Assembly (NCBI GenBank): GCA_937943575.1
Contig: CALEAV010000012.1
Span: 1-43,654 of the forward strand
Direction: 5' to 3'
DNA length: 43,654 nucleotides
Source of the DNA: an uncultured bacterium
GTDB lineage: Bacteria > Desulfobacterota > Desulfobaccia > Desulfobaccales > 0-14-0-80-60-11
The position numbers were made by a program, and so were the translations under genes. The notes under the pieces were generated by a model. That model saw only the letters and a list, made by a program, of their open reading frames with translations. It was not told the origin of the DNA and did no database searches. Of this stretch, positions 1 through 8,017 are shown piece after piece. Positions within the stretch are counted from its first letter, which is position 1; each line of letters opens with the position of its first letter.

Positions 1-2
1 AG

Positions 3-134
3 ATCATCGCCCACATCGACCTGAAGCGCAAGGCGCTGGGCATCGACAAGGCGAGGGAGCGGGTGCTCTTCGACATGGAGATGCGCCGCAAGCTGGAGGC
101 CGAAGCCGCCGCCGCCGAGGCCGCCGAGGTGTAG
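3..134 (+). CDS. C-terminal end of an unidentified protein (partial)
   Basis: Only the last 43 codons are inside the window, read in the frame beginning at base 3 and closed by TAG. The peptide is highly charged and ends in an Ala/Glu-rich tail (residues KLEAEAAAAEAAEV), consistent with a helical C-terminus. There is no recognisable motif, so I do not assign a function. Its reality as a coding end is supported by the strong terminator that follows within about 60 bases. The upstream part lies outside the window. Confidence 0.6.
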   Translation: MIAHIDLKRKALGIDKARERVLFDMEMRRKLEAEAAAAEAAEV

Positions 135-146
135 GGGCGACGACCA

Positions 147-185
147 GGGAAGAGGGCCCAATCCGGAAGGGGAGGGCCTCTTCCC
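147..185 (+). other. Stem-loop upstream of the main terminator
   Basis: An inverted repeat of 12-13 bases (147-159 against 174-185) pairs with one bulged base. It lacks its own T-run and directly precedes the T-tailed terminator at 194-226, so the pair probably act together as a tandem transcription stop. Confidence 0.45.
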
Positions 186-193
186 GCCACCAG

Positions 194-226
194 GGGGCAG
201 GAGGAGGGTGAGCCTGCCCCTTTTTT
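194..226 (+). terminator. Rho-independent terminator
   Basis: A perfect 8-bp stem (GGGGCAGG 194-201 with CCTGCCCC 213-220, loop of 11) is followed directly by TTTTTT at 221-226. It ends the gene that enters the window from the left and isolates it from radC. Confidence 0.85.
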
Positions 227-250
227 GTGCCCAGCGTCTCCAGGGCCGAA

Positions 251-278
251 TTGACAAATTTTTCCCACCCCTTACAAT
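251..278 (+). promoter_or_regulatory. Sigma-70 promoter ahead of radC
   Basis: TTGACA (251-256) and TACAAT (273-278) are separated by 16 bases: a perfect -35 and a 5/6 match at -10. The expected start near 285 gives a leader of about 130 nt before radC. It sits just after the preceding terminator, as a gene boundary should. Confidence 0.7.
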
Positions 279-415
279 GAAACTGGACCTCAGGCCCCAG
301 AAGAAGGGACCTGCGGAGGAGTCAGGCCCGCACATCTGCGCCCTTTCCTCTAGGGCAAACAGGGGGCGGAAGGCGGAAGAGCCTCCTGAAAGGGCAGTTA
401 CCGTTCGGTCTCGCC

Positions 416-1174
416 ATGAAGCAGAAACCCCCGGGGGTGAGAGAGGCCGCCAGCCCGGTCAAGGTCAAACCGGAGCGGCCCCATTATTACGGGCACCGGG
501 GGCGCCTGCGGGCCCGCTTCCTGGAGGGCGGCGCCCAGGCCCTGCAGGATTACGAGCTCCTGGAGCTCCTCCTCACCTTTGCCATCCCCTACTCCGACGT
601 CAAACCCCTGGCCAAGGCCCTCATCGCCCGCTTCGGCTCCTTCAGCCAGGTGCTGGATGCGCCCCTGGACGCCCTCCTGGAGGTCACCGCCGAGGATGCC
701 CGGGGCCGGGCCATGCGCCTGACGGAGTACTCCGCCTGCCTGCTGCGGCTGGCCAAGACCTGCGTGGAGGTCTATCTCAGGGAAGGGGTGCTGGTGCGAC
801 GGAAGATCCCCTCCCTGGAGGCCCTCATTGACTACTGCCGCACCACCATGGGGGGGCTCAAGGACGAGCAGTTCCGGGTGTTGTATCTCAACAGCCAGAA
901 CGAGATTGTGGCGGAGGAGATCGTCCAGGAGGGCACGGTGAACCAGACCGTGGTCTATCCCCGCAAGGTCCTGGAGCTGGCGCTGAAGCACAAGGCCACC
1001 GGCCTGATTCTGGTGCACAACCACCCCAGCGGCAACCCCACGCCCTCGGCCGCCGACCGGGAGCTCACCCGGACCCTGGTCCAGGCCGGTCACGCCCTCA
1101 ACCTCACAGTCCATGACCACCTCATCATCAGCCGCCACGGCTACTTCAGCCTGGCGGAGCACAACATGCTGTGA
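416..1174 (+). CDS. radC: RadC family JAB1/MPN metalloprotein
   Basis: This 252-residue protein has the RadC arrangement: an N-terminal helix-hairpin-helix-like region (HYYGHRGRLRARF, then the DYELLELLL segment) followed by a JAB1/MPN metal-binding domain. The domain carries the JAMM signature HNHPSGNPTPSAAD near the C-terminus, with an upstream Glu in the AEEIV segment. RadC was once thought to act in DNA repair; the family's true substrate is not firmly known. It stands alone behind a strong promoter. No clear Shine-Dalgarno sequence precedes the ATG, so the exact start is less sure than the gene. Length is normal for RadC. Confidence 0.93.
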   Translation: MKQKPPGVREAASPVKVKPERPHYYGHRGRLRARFLEGGAQALQDYELLELLLTFAIPYSDVKPLAKALIARFGSFSQVLDAPLDALLEVTAEDARGRAMRLTEYSACLLRLAKTCVEVYLREGVLVRRKIPSLEALIDYCRTTMGGLKDEQFRVLYLNSQNEIVAEEIVQEGTVNQTVVYPRKVLELALKHKATGLILVHNHPSGNPTPSAADRELTRTLVQAGHALNLTVHDHLIISRHGYFSLAEHNML

Positions 1175-1273
1175 CTTTGCCGGGAATGTTCCCTCGGCAG
1201 GATAATCCCCGCGGAGGATGAGGCGGGCAGTCCCGGTGTGACTGCGTAGGGATTATTAAAAAACGCAAACAAT

Positions 1274-2659
1274 ATGCTTCCCTCGGACATCATCACCAGG
1301 ATCGGTGCCATCGTGGGCCCGGGGCAGGTGCTCAGCGCCCCGGAGGACCGCTGGACCTATGCCTTTGACGCCACCGACCTGGAGCATTTGCCCGATTTGG
1401 TGGTCTTTCCCGGGTCGGCGGCGGAGGTGGCCGCCATTGTGCGGCTGGCCAACGAGCACCGGTTCCCGGTGGTGCCCCGGGGGGCAGGGAGCGGCCGGGC
1501 CGGGGGCGCGGTGCCGGTTGAGGGCGGGGTGGTCCTGGTGCTCACCCGCCTGAACCGCATCCTGGAGATCAACCCCCGGGACTTCGTGGCGGTGGTGGAG
1601 CCCGGCGTCATCACCGGCGAGCTCAAGCGGGCGGTGGCGGCCCAGGGCCTCTATTACCCCCCGGATCCGGGGAGCTCCGAGTTCTGCACCATCGGCGGCA
1701 ATGTGGCCACCGGTGCCGGGGGGGCGGTGGCGGTGCAGTACGGGGTCACCCGGGACTACGTCCTGGGGCTGGAGGTGGTGCTCCCCACCGGGGAGATCAT
1801 CCACACCGGCACCCGCACCATGAAGTCGGTGGTGGGCTATGACCTGACCCATCTCCTTGTGGGCTCTGAGGGCACCCTGGGGGTGATCACCAAGATCATT
1901 CTCCGGCTGGTGCCGCCGCCTGCGGCCCGCCAGACCCTGGCGGCGGGCTTCCGGAGTCTTGCCGCCGCCACCCAGGCGGTGGGGGAGCTGCTGCGCTCCG
2001 GGGTGGCCCCCGCCTCCCTGGAGTTCCTGGACGCCGCCACCTTAAGCTGCGTGGCGGAGCTTTTGCCCTTTCCCGTCCCGGTGGAGGTGAGCGCCTTTCT
2101 CTTCGTGGCCCTGGAGGGCCACCCCCAGGATGTGGCCCAGCGCGCTGCGGCCAGCCGGGAGATCCTCACCGCCGCCGGGGCGGCGCCCCTGGTCCTGCCG
2201 GCGGGCGAGGCCGAGGCCGAGGAAGTCTGGCGGGCCCGCAAGGCCGTCTCCCCGGCCACCCGCAAGCTCCGGCCCCACAAGATTGCCGAGGACGTGGCGG
2301 TGCCTCTGGGGGCCATCCCGGATTTGGTGGCGGCGGTGCAGGAGATCTCCCGGGCCCGGGGGCTCCCCATCCTCTGCTTCGGGCACGCCGGGGACGGCAA
2401 CATCCATGTGAATATCATGTTCGACGCCCGGGTGGAGGCCGAGCGTTGCGCCGCCCGGCAGGCGGTGGAGGATCTGCTGGCGGCGGTGCGCCGGCTGGCG
2501 GGCACCCTCTCCGGCGAGCACGGCATCGGTCTGCTGAAGGCCCCCTTTCTCAGGCTGGAGCTCTCCGAGGCGGTCATTGCCCTGCAGCGCCGCCTGAAGC
2601 AGGCCTTTGACCCTCTCAACATCATGAACCCGGGCAAGATCTTTCCGGGGGAGGGTTAG
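1274..2659 (+). CDS. glcD: GlcD-type FAD-binding oxidase (glycolate/D-lactate dehydrogenase family)
   Basis: The 461-residue protein is an FAD-linked oxidase of the PCMH/vanillyl-alcohol-oxidase fold. The N-terminal FAD domain contains PRGAGSGRAGG, the segment PDPGSSEFCTIGGNVATGAGG and VGYDLTHLLVGSEGTLGVIT. The C-terminal oxidase domain has GHAGDGNIHVNI and SGEHGIGLLK, which supply metal and substrate ligands in the family. It probably oxidises a 2-hydroxy acid such as glycolate or D-lactate and passes electrons to a partner. GlcE or an iron-sulfur partner is not adjacent, so substrate and electron acceptor are open. There is no evident Shine-Dalgarno before the ATG; the upstream bases are A-rich. 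A terminator follows. Confidence 0.88.
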   Translation: MLPSDIITRIGAIVGPGQVLSAPEDRWTYAFDATDLEHLPDLVVFPGSAAEVAAIVRLANEHRFPVVPRGAGSGRAGGAVPVEGGVVLVLTRLNRILEINPRDFVAVVEPGVITGELKRAVAAQGLYYPPDPGSSEFCTIGGNVATGAGGAVAVQYGVTRDYVLGLEVVLPTGEIIHTGTRTMKSVVGYDLTHLLVGSEGTLGVITKIILRLVPPPAARQTLAAGFRSLAAATQAVGELLRSGVAPASLEFLDAATLSCVAELLPFPVPVEVSAFLFVALEGHPQDVAQRAAASREILTAAGAAPLVLPAGEAEAEEVWRARKAVSPATRKLRPHKIAEDVAVPLGAIPDLVAAVQEISRARGLPILCFGHAGDGNIHVNIMFDARVEAERCAARQAVEDLLAAVRRLAGTLSGEHGIGLLKAPFLRLELSEAVIALQRRLKQAFDPLNIMNPGKIFPGEG

Positions 2660-2674
2660 GGCCCGGAAAAGCGC

Positions 2675-2697
2675 CCCCCGGGGCCGGGGGAATTTTT
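2675..2697 (+). terminator. Putative rho-independent terminator after glcD
   Basis: A C5/G5 stem (2675-2679 with 2686-2690, loop of six) is followed by AATTTTT. It is short but GC-only and lies between the glcD stop and the dsrC promoter. Confidence 0.55.
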
Positions 2698-2702
2698 AAT
2701 AC

Positions 2703-2731
2703 TTGACAAAATTTTCACAATGGCATAGCCT
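2703..2731 (+). promoter_or_regulatory. Probable promoter of dsrC
   Basis: A perfect TTGACA at 2703-2708 lies 17 bases before TAGCCT at 2726-2731, which is a weak -10. The surrounding stretch is AT-rich against a GC-rich background. It suggests that dsrC has its own transcript, as expected for an abundant protein. Confidence 0.5.
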
Positions 2732-2777
2732 GAAAACCGGAACGCTGGCATAAACATCCCAAGGAGGACCTAAGAAT

Positions 2778-3095
2778 ATGGCTTTTGTGGAGCATATGGG
2801 GAAAAAATTCGAGGTGGACGAAGACGGTTTCCTGGCCAACCTGGATGATTGGGGGCCGGAGTGGGTGGATTATGTCAAGACGCAGGAAGGGATCACGGAG
2901 CTGACGGAGGACCACTGGAAGGTCATCAACATGCTCCAGGATTACTTCAAGAAAAACGGCATCGCCCCCATGGTGCGCATCCTGTCCAAGGTGACCGGCT
3001 TCAAGCTCAAGTACATCTACGAGCTTTTCCCCTCCGGGCCCGGGAAAGGCGCCTGCAAGATGGCGGGGCTGCCCAAACCCACCGGCTGCGTTTAA
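2778..3095 (+). CDS. dsrC: DsrC, sulfur-carrier protein of dissimilatory sulfite reduction
   Basis: The 105-residue protein matches the DsrC/TusE/RspA family along its whole length. It has both conserved C-terminal cysteines: Cys93 (GACKMAG) and Cys104 in the penultimate position (PTGCV), 11 residues apart. Two cysteines define true DsrC, the co-substrate of DsrAB that leaves as a trisulfide and is reduced by the membrane complex DsrMKJOP. TusE-type proteins keep only the last one. A strong AAGGAGG site lies 10 bases before the ATG, and the gene has its own promoter. dsrAB is not next to it, which is usual in sulfate reducers. This is the best single marker of the organism's energy metabolism. 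Confidence 0.95.
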   Translation: MAFVEHMGKKFEVDEDGFLANLDDWGPEWVDYVKTQEGITELTEDHWKVINMLQDYFKKNGIAPMVRILSKVTGFKLKYIYELFPSGPGKGACKMAGLPKPTGCV

Positions 3096-3135
3096 GGCCT
3101 GCTTTTTCCCTTCCGGCCCACAGCTCGACGTCGGC

Positions 3136-3169
3136 GGCAGATTCCCATACGCCGGTATGGGAATCTGTC
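3136..3169 (+). other. Long perfect stem-loop downstream of dsrC
   Basis: Thirteen consecutive base pairs (3138-3150 with 3155-3167) close a four-base GCCG loop, and a G-T and a G-C pair extend the stem to 3136/3169. No T-run follows in either direction. It lies 43 bases after the dsrC stop, so it may act as a 3' stabilising hairpin of the dsrC mRNA or as a factor-assisted stop. Confidence 0.6.
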
Positions 3170-3264
3170 TGCCCATCCCTTAGGTGTCCTCCGGGCAACG
3201 GCGGCCGCCGGCTGAGGAGCCGCCATCATCCAAAGTTAAAATAATGTCAGCCGCAGCAAAGCGT

Positions 3265-3292
3265 TTGACAAATCCTGCCGCGCCCCTTAAAT
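3265..3292 (+). promoter_or_regulatory. Promoter ahead of the radical SAM gene
   Basis: A perfect TTGACA (3265-3270) is spaced 16 bases from TTAAAT (3287-3292, 4/6). The predicted transcript would have a leader of about 135 nt, containing a 7-bp stem-loop (3313-3319 with 3329-3335). Confidence 0.6.
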
Positions 3293-3433
3293 TGGGTTAA
3301 TAATGAATCAGGGAGAAGCGGAGGCCGGCTTCTCTCCTGTCGTCCTGCCGTTTCTCTTCCCCGGGAAGCCAAGGAGACCCACGCCCCGCCGCCCCTTTTG
3401 GGATGCCGGCGGGCCTGCCCTCAGGGGGAGGTC

Positions 3434-5275
3434 ATGTCCCGTCCCATTCAGCGTGTCTTGTTCATTGAGCCCCGGGCTCCCCGGCCGCACATCTTCAGCC
3501 GGGTGGTGATCCCCCGCCTGGGGGCGGTGCTTCTGGGCACCATCCTCAGAAATCAGGGCCTGGACGTCAAGGTGATTGTGGAGGAGATCGAGCAGCCCGA
3601 CTACCGCCGCCTGGATTTCCAGCCGGACCTGGTGGCCATCTCCACCATCACCTCCACCGCGCCCCGGGCCTATGAGCTGGCCCGCTTTTATCGCCGGCAG
3701 GGCATCCCGGTGGTCCTGGGGGGGGCCCACCCCAGCTTTCTCCCGGAAGAGGGCCTGGAGGAGGCCGACTATGTCATCTGCGGTGAGGGCGATGAGGCCC
3801 TGCCCGAGCTGGTGAGGGCCCTCAATGAGGGCGGGGGGCTCGGGTCCATCGGCAATCTGGCCTACCGGGACGGGGAGGCGGTGCGCCTCAACCCCTGGCG
3901 CCCCTTTGTGGCCGACCTGGACGCCCTGCCCATCCCCAATTACGGCCTCATCCACGGCTGGGAGAAGACCGGCCACCGCTACCTCTCCATCGCCACCTCC
4001 CGGGGCTGCCCCTACAACTGCAGCTTCTGCTCCGTCATCCTGCTGTTTGGGCGCCAATACCGCTACAACTCCGTGGATCGCGTCCTGGAGGAGCTCCGCA
4101 CCCACGGCACCCGGGCGGCCCACGTGTTTTTCTGCGACGACAATTTCACCGCCCGGCCCGAGCGCATCAAGGAGTTGTGCGACCGCATCCTGAGGGAAGG
4201 GCTGAAGGTGGAATGGAGCGCCCAGGTGCGGGTGGAGGCGGCCCAGGATGAGGAGCTCCTCAGGCTGATGGCCAAAAGCGGCTGCTTCATTGTCTTTGTG
4301 GGTCTGGAGTCCATCAACCCGGCCACCCTGAAGGCCTACAACAAGAAGCAGACGGTGGCCGGCATCCGGCAGGCGGTGCACACCTTCCATCGCCATGGCA
4401 TCCGGGTGCACGGCATGTTCGTCTTCGGGGCGGAGGAGGATGACTTCCAGGTCATCCGGGACACGGTCTCCTTTTCCCGGGAGGTGCGCCTGGATTCCCT
4501 GCAGTATCTCATCCTCACTCCCGTGCCCGGCACCCGGGTCTTTCAGGAGCTGGACCAGGCCGGCCGCATCATCTCCCGGGACTGGAGCCTCTACGACGGG
4601 CACCACGCCGTCTTCCAGCCCCGGCATTTCACGCCCTATGAGCTGCAGTATGAGACAGTGCGGGCCCTGCGGCGCTTTTACAGCTGGCCCGCCATTGCCG
4701 GGCGTCTCCTGAAGGGCGACCTTTTGGGGGCGCAGGTGTGGACCTACGCCCGGCTCCTCACCCGGCATGCCTGGAAGAGGGCCAGTTATCCCACGCAGCT
4801 CCGGGAGATGCTCCTGGCCCGGGTGCGGCAGCTGCGCCAGTGGCTGCCCTCGCCCCGCAAGGTGACCAAGGTGGGAATCCCGGCGGATATCTGGTCGCTG
4901 TCCACCTGGGACCAGCAGGCCCGGAAATTTCTGGTGCGATTTCTGGAGCGCCTGGGAATGGAGGTGGTGCAGGAGGCGGCGGAAGAGGCCGGCACCGGCC
5001 CGGTGCAGGCCCTGCAGCGGCAGATTGCCCGCCTCCAGGGAAAGGCCGACTTGGTGCTTTTGCCCCTGTGGGCGGGGCTGGAGGGGGCCCACCAGCGCCT
5101 GAAGGAGCTGCAGGGCCTCACCCAGGAGACCACCGGCCGCCTTCTCACCTTGGAATTTCAGCCCGCCACCTTCTATAATGCCTGCATGGAGCTGGGGCTC
5201 TGCTTCCAGAAACGCCTGGACCGCATCCGGCGCATCTACTTCCAGACCCTGGCGGAGGTGGGGGCGGTTCTGTGA
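3434..5275 (+). CDS. B12-binding-domain radical SAM protein
   Basis: This 613-residue protein starts with a Rossmann-like cobalamin-binding-type domain (about residues 5-160, with VVLGGAHPSF and the YVICGEGDEALPEL segment). A radical SAM core follows, whose CxxxCxxC cluster motif is Cys192, Cys196 and Cys199 (SRGCPYNCSFC). The cobalamin motif DxHxxG is absent, as in many BchE-like members. After about residue 400 comes a C-terminal region of some 200 residues that I cannot assign. The family includes methyltransferases and cyclases with many substrates, so none is proposed. I chose the ATG at 3434 over one 36 bases upstream because GGGGGAGG lies just before it and because the family begins close to this point. 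Confidence 0.88.
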   Translation: MSRPIQRVLFIEPRAPRPHIFSRVVIPRLGAVLLGTILRNQGLDVKVIVEEIEQPDYRRLDFQPDLVAISTITSTAPRAYELARFYRRQGIPVVLGGAHPSFLPEEGLEEADYVICGEGDEALPELVRALNEGGGLGSIGNLAYRDGEAVRLNPWRPFVADLDALPIPNYGLIHGWEKTGHRYLSIATSRGCPYNCSFCSVILLFGRQYRYNSVDRVLEELRTHGTRAAHVFFCDDNFTARPERIKELCDRILREGLKVEWSAQVRVEAAQDEELLRLMAKSGCFIVFVGLESINPATLKAYNKKQTVAGIRQAVHTFHRHGIRVHGMFVFGAEEDDFQVIRDTVSFSREVRLDSLQYLILTPVPGTRVFQELDQAGRIISRDWSLYDGHHAVFQPRHFTPYELQYETVRALRRFYSWPAIAGRLLKGDLLGAQVWTYARLLTRHAWKRASYPTQLREMLLARVRQLRQWLPSPRKVTKVGIPADIWSLSTWDQQARKFLVRFLERLGMEVVQEAAEEAGTGPVQALQRQIARLQGKADLVLLPLWAGLEGAHQRLKELQGLTQETTGRLLTLEFQPATFYNACMELGLCFQKRLDRIRRIYFQTLAEVGAVL

Positions 5276-5298
5276 GGGTGCCGACAGACAATCGGAGG

Positions 5299-5324
5299 GC
5301 CGCTTCCATTCCGGGGCGGCTTTT
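5299..5324 (+). terminator. Weak rho-independent terminator
   Basis: GCCGC (5299-5303) pairs with GCGGC (5316-5320) across a 12-base loop and is followed by TTTT. The short stem makes read-through into the next gene likely. Confidence 0.35.
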
Positions 5325-5406
5325 CCTTTGCTCCGGCCCGGGACGGGAGGTCCCCCTTCCCCGGCCCGCCTCCCCGGCAGTCCGGTGCTTTTCCTGACCG
5401 GGCCTG

Positions 5407-5670
5407 ATGGAGACCTTCCGGCATAATCTCACGCCCGTGGAGGTGAAGAAGTTCCTTCAGGCCACCGGGGAGCTGACGGAGAACCTGCTCCTCCGCTATT
5501 GCTGGCGGACGGAGGCGGCCTGTCCGGTCTGTGGCGCAAGGGGGCTGCTGCGGGCCGCCGGGTTGAGCCTCTACAGCAGCACCATTGATAAACTGACTCA
5601 TGAGCTCAGGTATTGCCTAAACTGCGGTTTCAAGGAACTAAGCACCCTGGAAAGCTGTGAACGCTTGTGA
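5407..5670 (+). CDS. Small zinc-ribbon protein of unknown function
   Basis: An 87-residue protein with two CxxC knuckles, Cys39/Cys42 (CPVC) and Cys70/Cys73 (CLNC), 28 residues apart, which should bind one zinc ion. Extra cysteines occur at 32 and 84. The N-terminal 35 residues look helical. I do not recognise the family. Its stop TGA overlaps a possible GTG start of the downstream acyl-CoA synthetase (GTGA at 5667-5670), and the gene follows the radical SAM gene by 131 bases on the same strand, so the three may be co-transcribed. A role as a small regulator or adaptor is only a guess. Confidence 0.72.
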   Translation: METFRHNLTPVEVKKFLQATGELTENLLLRYCWRTEAACPVCGARGLLRAAGLSLYSSTIDKLTHELRYCLNCGFKELSTLESCERL

Positions 5671-5735
5671 GGGAAGGGCCGGCGGACCGAAGGACGCCCC
5701 CCTGGAAAACCATCACCGGAAGCCGCCACGACGAC

Positions 5736-7814
5736 ATGCGCGCCTTCTTTCATCCCCGCTCGGTGCTGTTGGTGGGCGTGCCCCGGGCCACCGGGGTGGG
5801 GGCCTATAACGGCCTGGAGATGCTCCTGCGCTACGGCTACCAGGGGAAGATCTTCGTGGTGCACCCCGAAGCCGCAGAGATCCTGGGCCACCGGGTCTAT
5901 CCCCGGGTGGCGGACCTGCCGGAAGTCCCGGAGCTGGCGGTCATCTCCCTGGGTCGGGACCGGGTGCTGCCGGCGGTGCAGGAGTGCCTGGACCGGGGTC
6001 TGAGGCGCTTCGTGGTCATCTCCCAGGGCTTTGCCGACGCCGATGAGCGGGGCCGGGAGCTGCAAGGCGAGCTGGTGGCCAGGGTCCGGGCTGCGGGCGC
6101 CCGCCTGGTGGGCCCCAACACCATGGGCAGCCTCAACAATTTCGCCCCCTTCACCACCGCCTTCGTGGATCTCACCCGGCCGGCAAAGCCCCCGCCCGTG
6201 ACCCTGGTGGCCCAAAGCGGCGCCCCCCAGGTGGGCTCCGAATCCTTTACCGGGCCCCTGGGTCAGGCCCTGGATCTGGGGAACGCCGCCGACGTCAGTT
6301 TCGCCGAGGTGCTGGAGTACCTGGAAGAGGACCCCTTCACCCGGGTCATCGCCCTGCACATGGAGGGCCTGCCGGAGGGGCGGCGGTTCCTCCAGGTGGC
6401 GTCCCGGGTGGGGCGGAAAAAACCCATTGTGGTCCTCAAAACCGGCCGCAGCGCTGCGGGGGCCCAGGCGGCCCTGTCCCACACCGGCTCCCTGGTGGGG
6501 GAGGATGGGGTCTTCAGCGCCGCCTTTGCCCGGGCCGGGGTGCTGCGGGCGGCGGACACCACTGATTTCAAGGACAGCATCCAGGCCCTGGTGAAGCTGC
6601 CGCCCCTGAGGGGACCGCGGCTGGGCATCGCCACCCCCAGCGGGGCCCTGGGGATCATGGCCCTGGATGCCCTGGAGGCCGCCGGTCTGGAGGCCGGGCC
6701 CCTGCCCGAGGCGGTGCGCCGGGCGGTGGAGCCCATGGGGCCCTACTGGCACCGCCTGGGAAACCCCGTGGACCTGTGGCCCATCGGCATGAAGATGGGC
6801 GACTACCTCCTGGCGGCCAGAGAGACGGTGCTGGGCTTCCTGGCGGATGAGCGGATCGACGGGGTGCTGTGTATGCTCCCGGCTTTGGCCTCGCCGCTCC
6901 ATGCCAATATCGTTAGGCCCCGGGAGTTCATCGCCGAGCTGGATCTCCCCCGCTTCGGCAAGCCCCTGGTCCTCTGCCTTTACGGCGACGGCCGGGACCG
7001 CATCATGGCGGAATTGGCGGAGGTGCCCGGGGTGGCCTGCTACGTGGCGGTGGAGCGGGCGGTTAAGGCCTTGGCCCGCCTGTGGGCCTGGGAGCGCCTG
7101 CGCCGCCGGCCGGAGGAGGATCTCACGCTGCCGCCGGGGGCCGCTGCGGCGGCGGCCGACCCCCGGATGCTCCTGGGGCAGGAGGCCCTGGAGTATCTCG
7201 CCCGCCGGGGGCTGCCGGCGGTAACCGGCCGGCTGGCGGTCAGCCCCCGGGACGCCGTGGCCGCCGCCCGGGAGGCGGGCTTTCCGGTGGTGCTGAAGGC
7301 CGTCTCCCCGGCCCTGGTGCACAAGTGGGAGGCCCAGGGGGTGCTCCTGGGGCTGGAGACCCCCGAGGCGGTGGAGGCGGGCTTTGCGACCCTGTGGCAG
7401 CGGGCCCGGGAGGCCGCCGGCGGTCGGGACCCCCAGGGCATCCTGGTGCAGAAGCAGCTCTGCGGCCGGGAGGTGCTTTTGGGGATCAAGCGGGACGCCA
7501 CCTTCGGGCCGGTGGTGGTCTGCGGCCTGGGCGGGATCCATGCCGAAGTCTTTGGCGACACCGCCCAGACCCTGGCCCCCATCGACGAGGCCCAAGCCCG
7601 GGAGCTGCTGGCCTCCCTGCGCTCCTTCCCGCTGCTGGCCGGGATTAGGGGCGAGCCGCCGGTGGATCTTGCCGCCCTGGCCCGGATGCTCACGGCCCTC
7701 TCCCGCCTGGCGCTGGCCGAGCCGGAGCTGGCGGAGGCCGACTTAAACCCGGTCATCGCCACCCCGGCGGGCTGCTGGGCGGTGGACGCCCGGCTGGTGT
7801 GGCGGCCACAGTGA
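5736..7814 (+). CDS. NDP-forming acyl-CoA synthetase, fused alpha-beta subunits
   Basis: The protein has the order CoA-binding domain (FFHPRSVLLVGVPRATGVG at the N-terminus), succinyl-CoA-ligase-like domain with the conserved SHTGSLVGEDGVF segment, then a C-terminal ATP-grasp domain (about residues 470-690, FPVVLKAVSPALVHKWEAQGV). This is the layout of ADP-forming acetate/acyl-CoA synthetases, which interconvert acyl-CoA and free acid with ATP formation. The exact acyl group is unknown. The frame is open from a GTG at 5667 that overlaps the preceding stop, but family members begin about where the ATG at 5736 places the start (692 residues). Neither start has a strong ribosome site, so 5667 remains possible. 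Confidence 0.87.
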   Translation: MRAFFHPRSVLLVGVPRATGVGAYNGLEMLLRYGYQGKIFVVHPEAAEILGHRVYPRVADLPEVPELAVISLGRDRVLPAVQECLDRGLRRFVVISQGFADADERGRELQGELVARVRAAGARLVGPNTMGSLNNFAPFTTAFVDLTRPAKPPPVTLVAQSGAPQVGSESFTGPLGQALDLGNAADVSFAEVLEYLEEDPFTRVIALHMEGLPEGRRFLQVASRVGRKKPIVVLKTGRSAAGAQAALSHTGSLVGEDGVFSAAFARAGVLRAADTTDFKDSIQALVKLPPLRGPRLGIATPSGALGIMALDALEAAGLEAGPLPEAVRRAVEPMGPYWHRLGNPVDLWPIGMKMGDYLLAARETVLGFLADERIDGVLCMLPALASPLHANIVRPREFIAELDLPRFGKPLVLCLYGDGRDRIMAELAEVPGVACYVAVERAVKALARLWAWERLRRRPEEDLTLPPGAAAAAADPRMLLGQEALEYLARRGLPAVTGRLAVSPRDAVAAAREAGFPVVLKAVSPALVHKWEAQGVLLGLETPEAVEAGFATLWQRAREAAGGRDPQGILVQKQLCGREVLLGIKRDATFGPVVVCGLGGIHAEVFGDTAQTLAPIDEAQARELLASLRSFPLLAGIRGEPPVDLAALARMLTALSRLALAEPELAEADLNPVIATPAGCWAVDARLVWRPQ

Positions 7815-8017
7815 GCGTGGGATGAGAGAAGGACCCCTTACCGGGGTCTGAAGGGCGGCCAGAGGGAGTGGCGCCCCGGAATTCTCCCCTTGACATGCCC
7901 TCCCCACCTTTTGCAGCCGGGGGAGGGAGGGGCCGATGAGCCTCAGCCCCTTTCACGAAGGTGTCCGAGGGGGCTCAGGTTATCCGGTGAAACAGCCGAT
8001 TCGGGAAAGGGAAGGAG

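Noticed and set aside
353-403. Possible GEMM (cyclic-di-GMP) riboswitch in the radC leader: GGGCAAAC and GTTACCG
   Set aside because: The central GGACGCAAAGCC element is missing and the stems do not fit; the resemblance is to short common words only.
3156-3168. ATGGGAATCTGTC also present near 40037, as a possible dispersed repeat
   Set aside because: A single shared 13-mer is expected by chance in 43 kb; flanks do not match.
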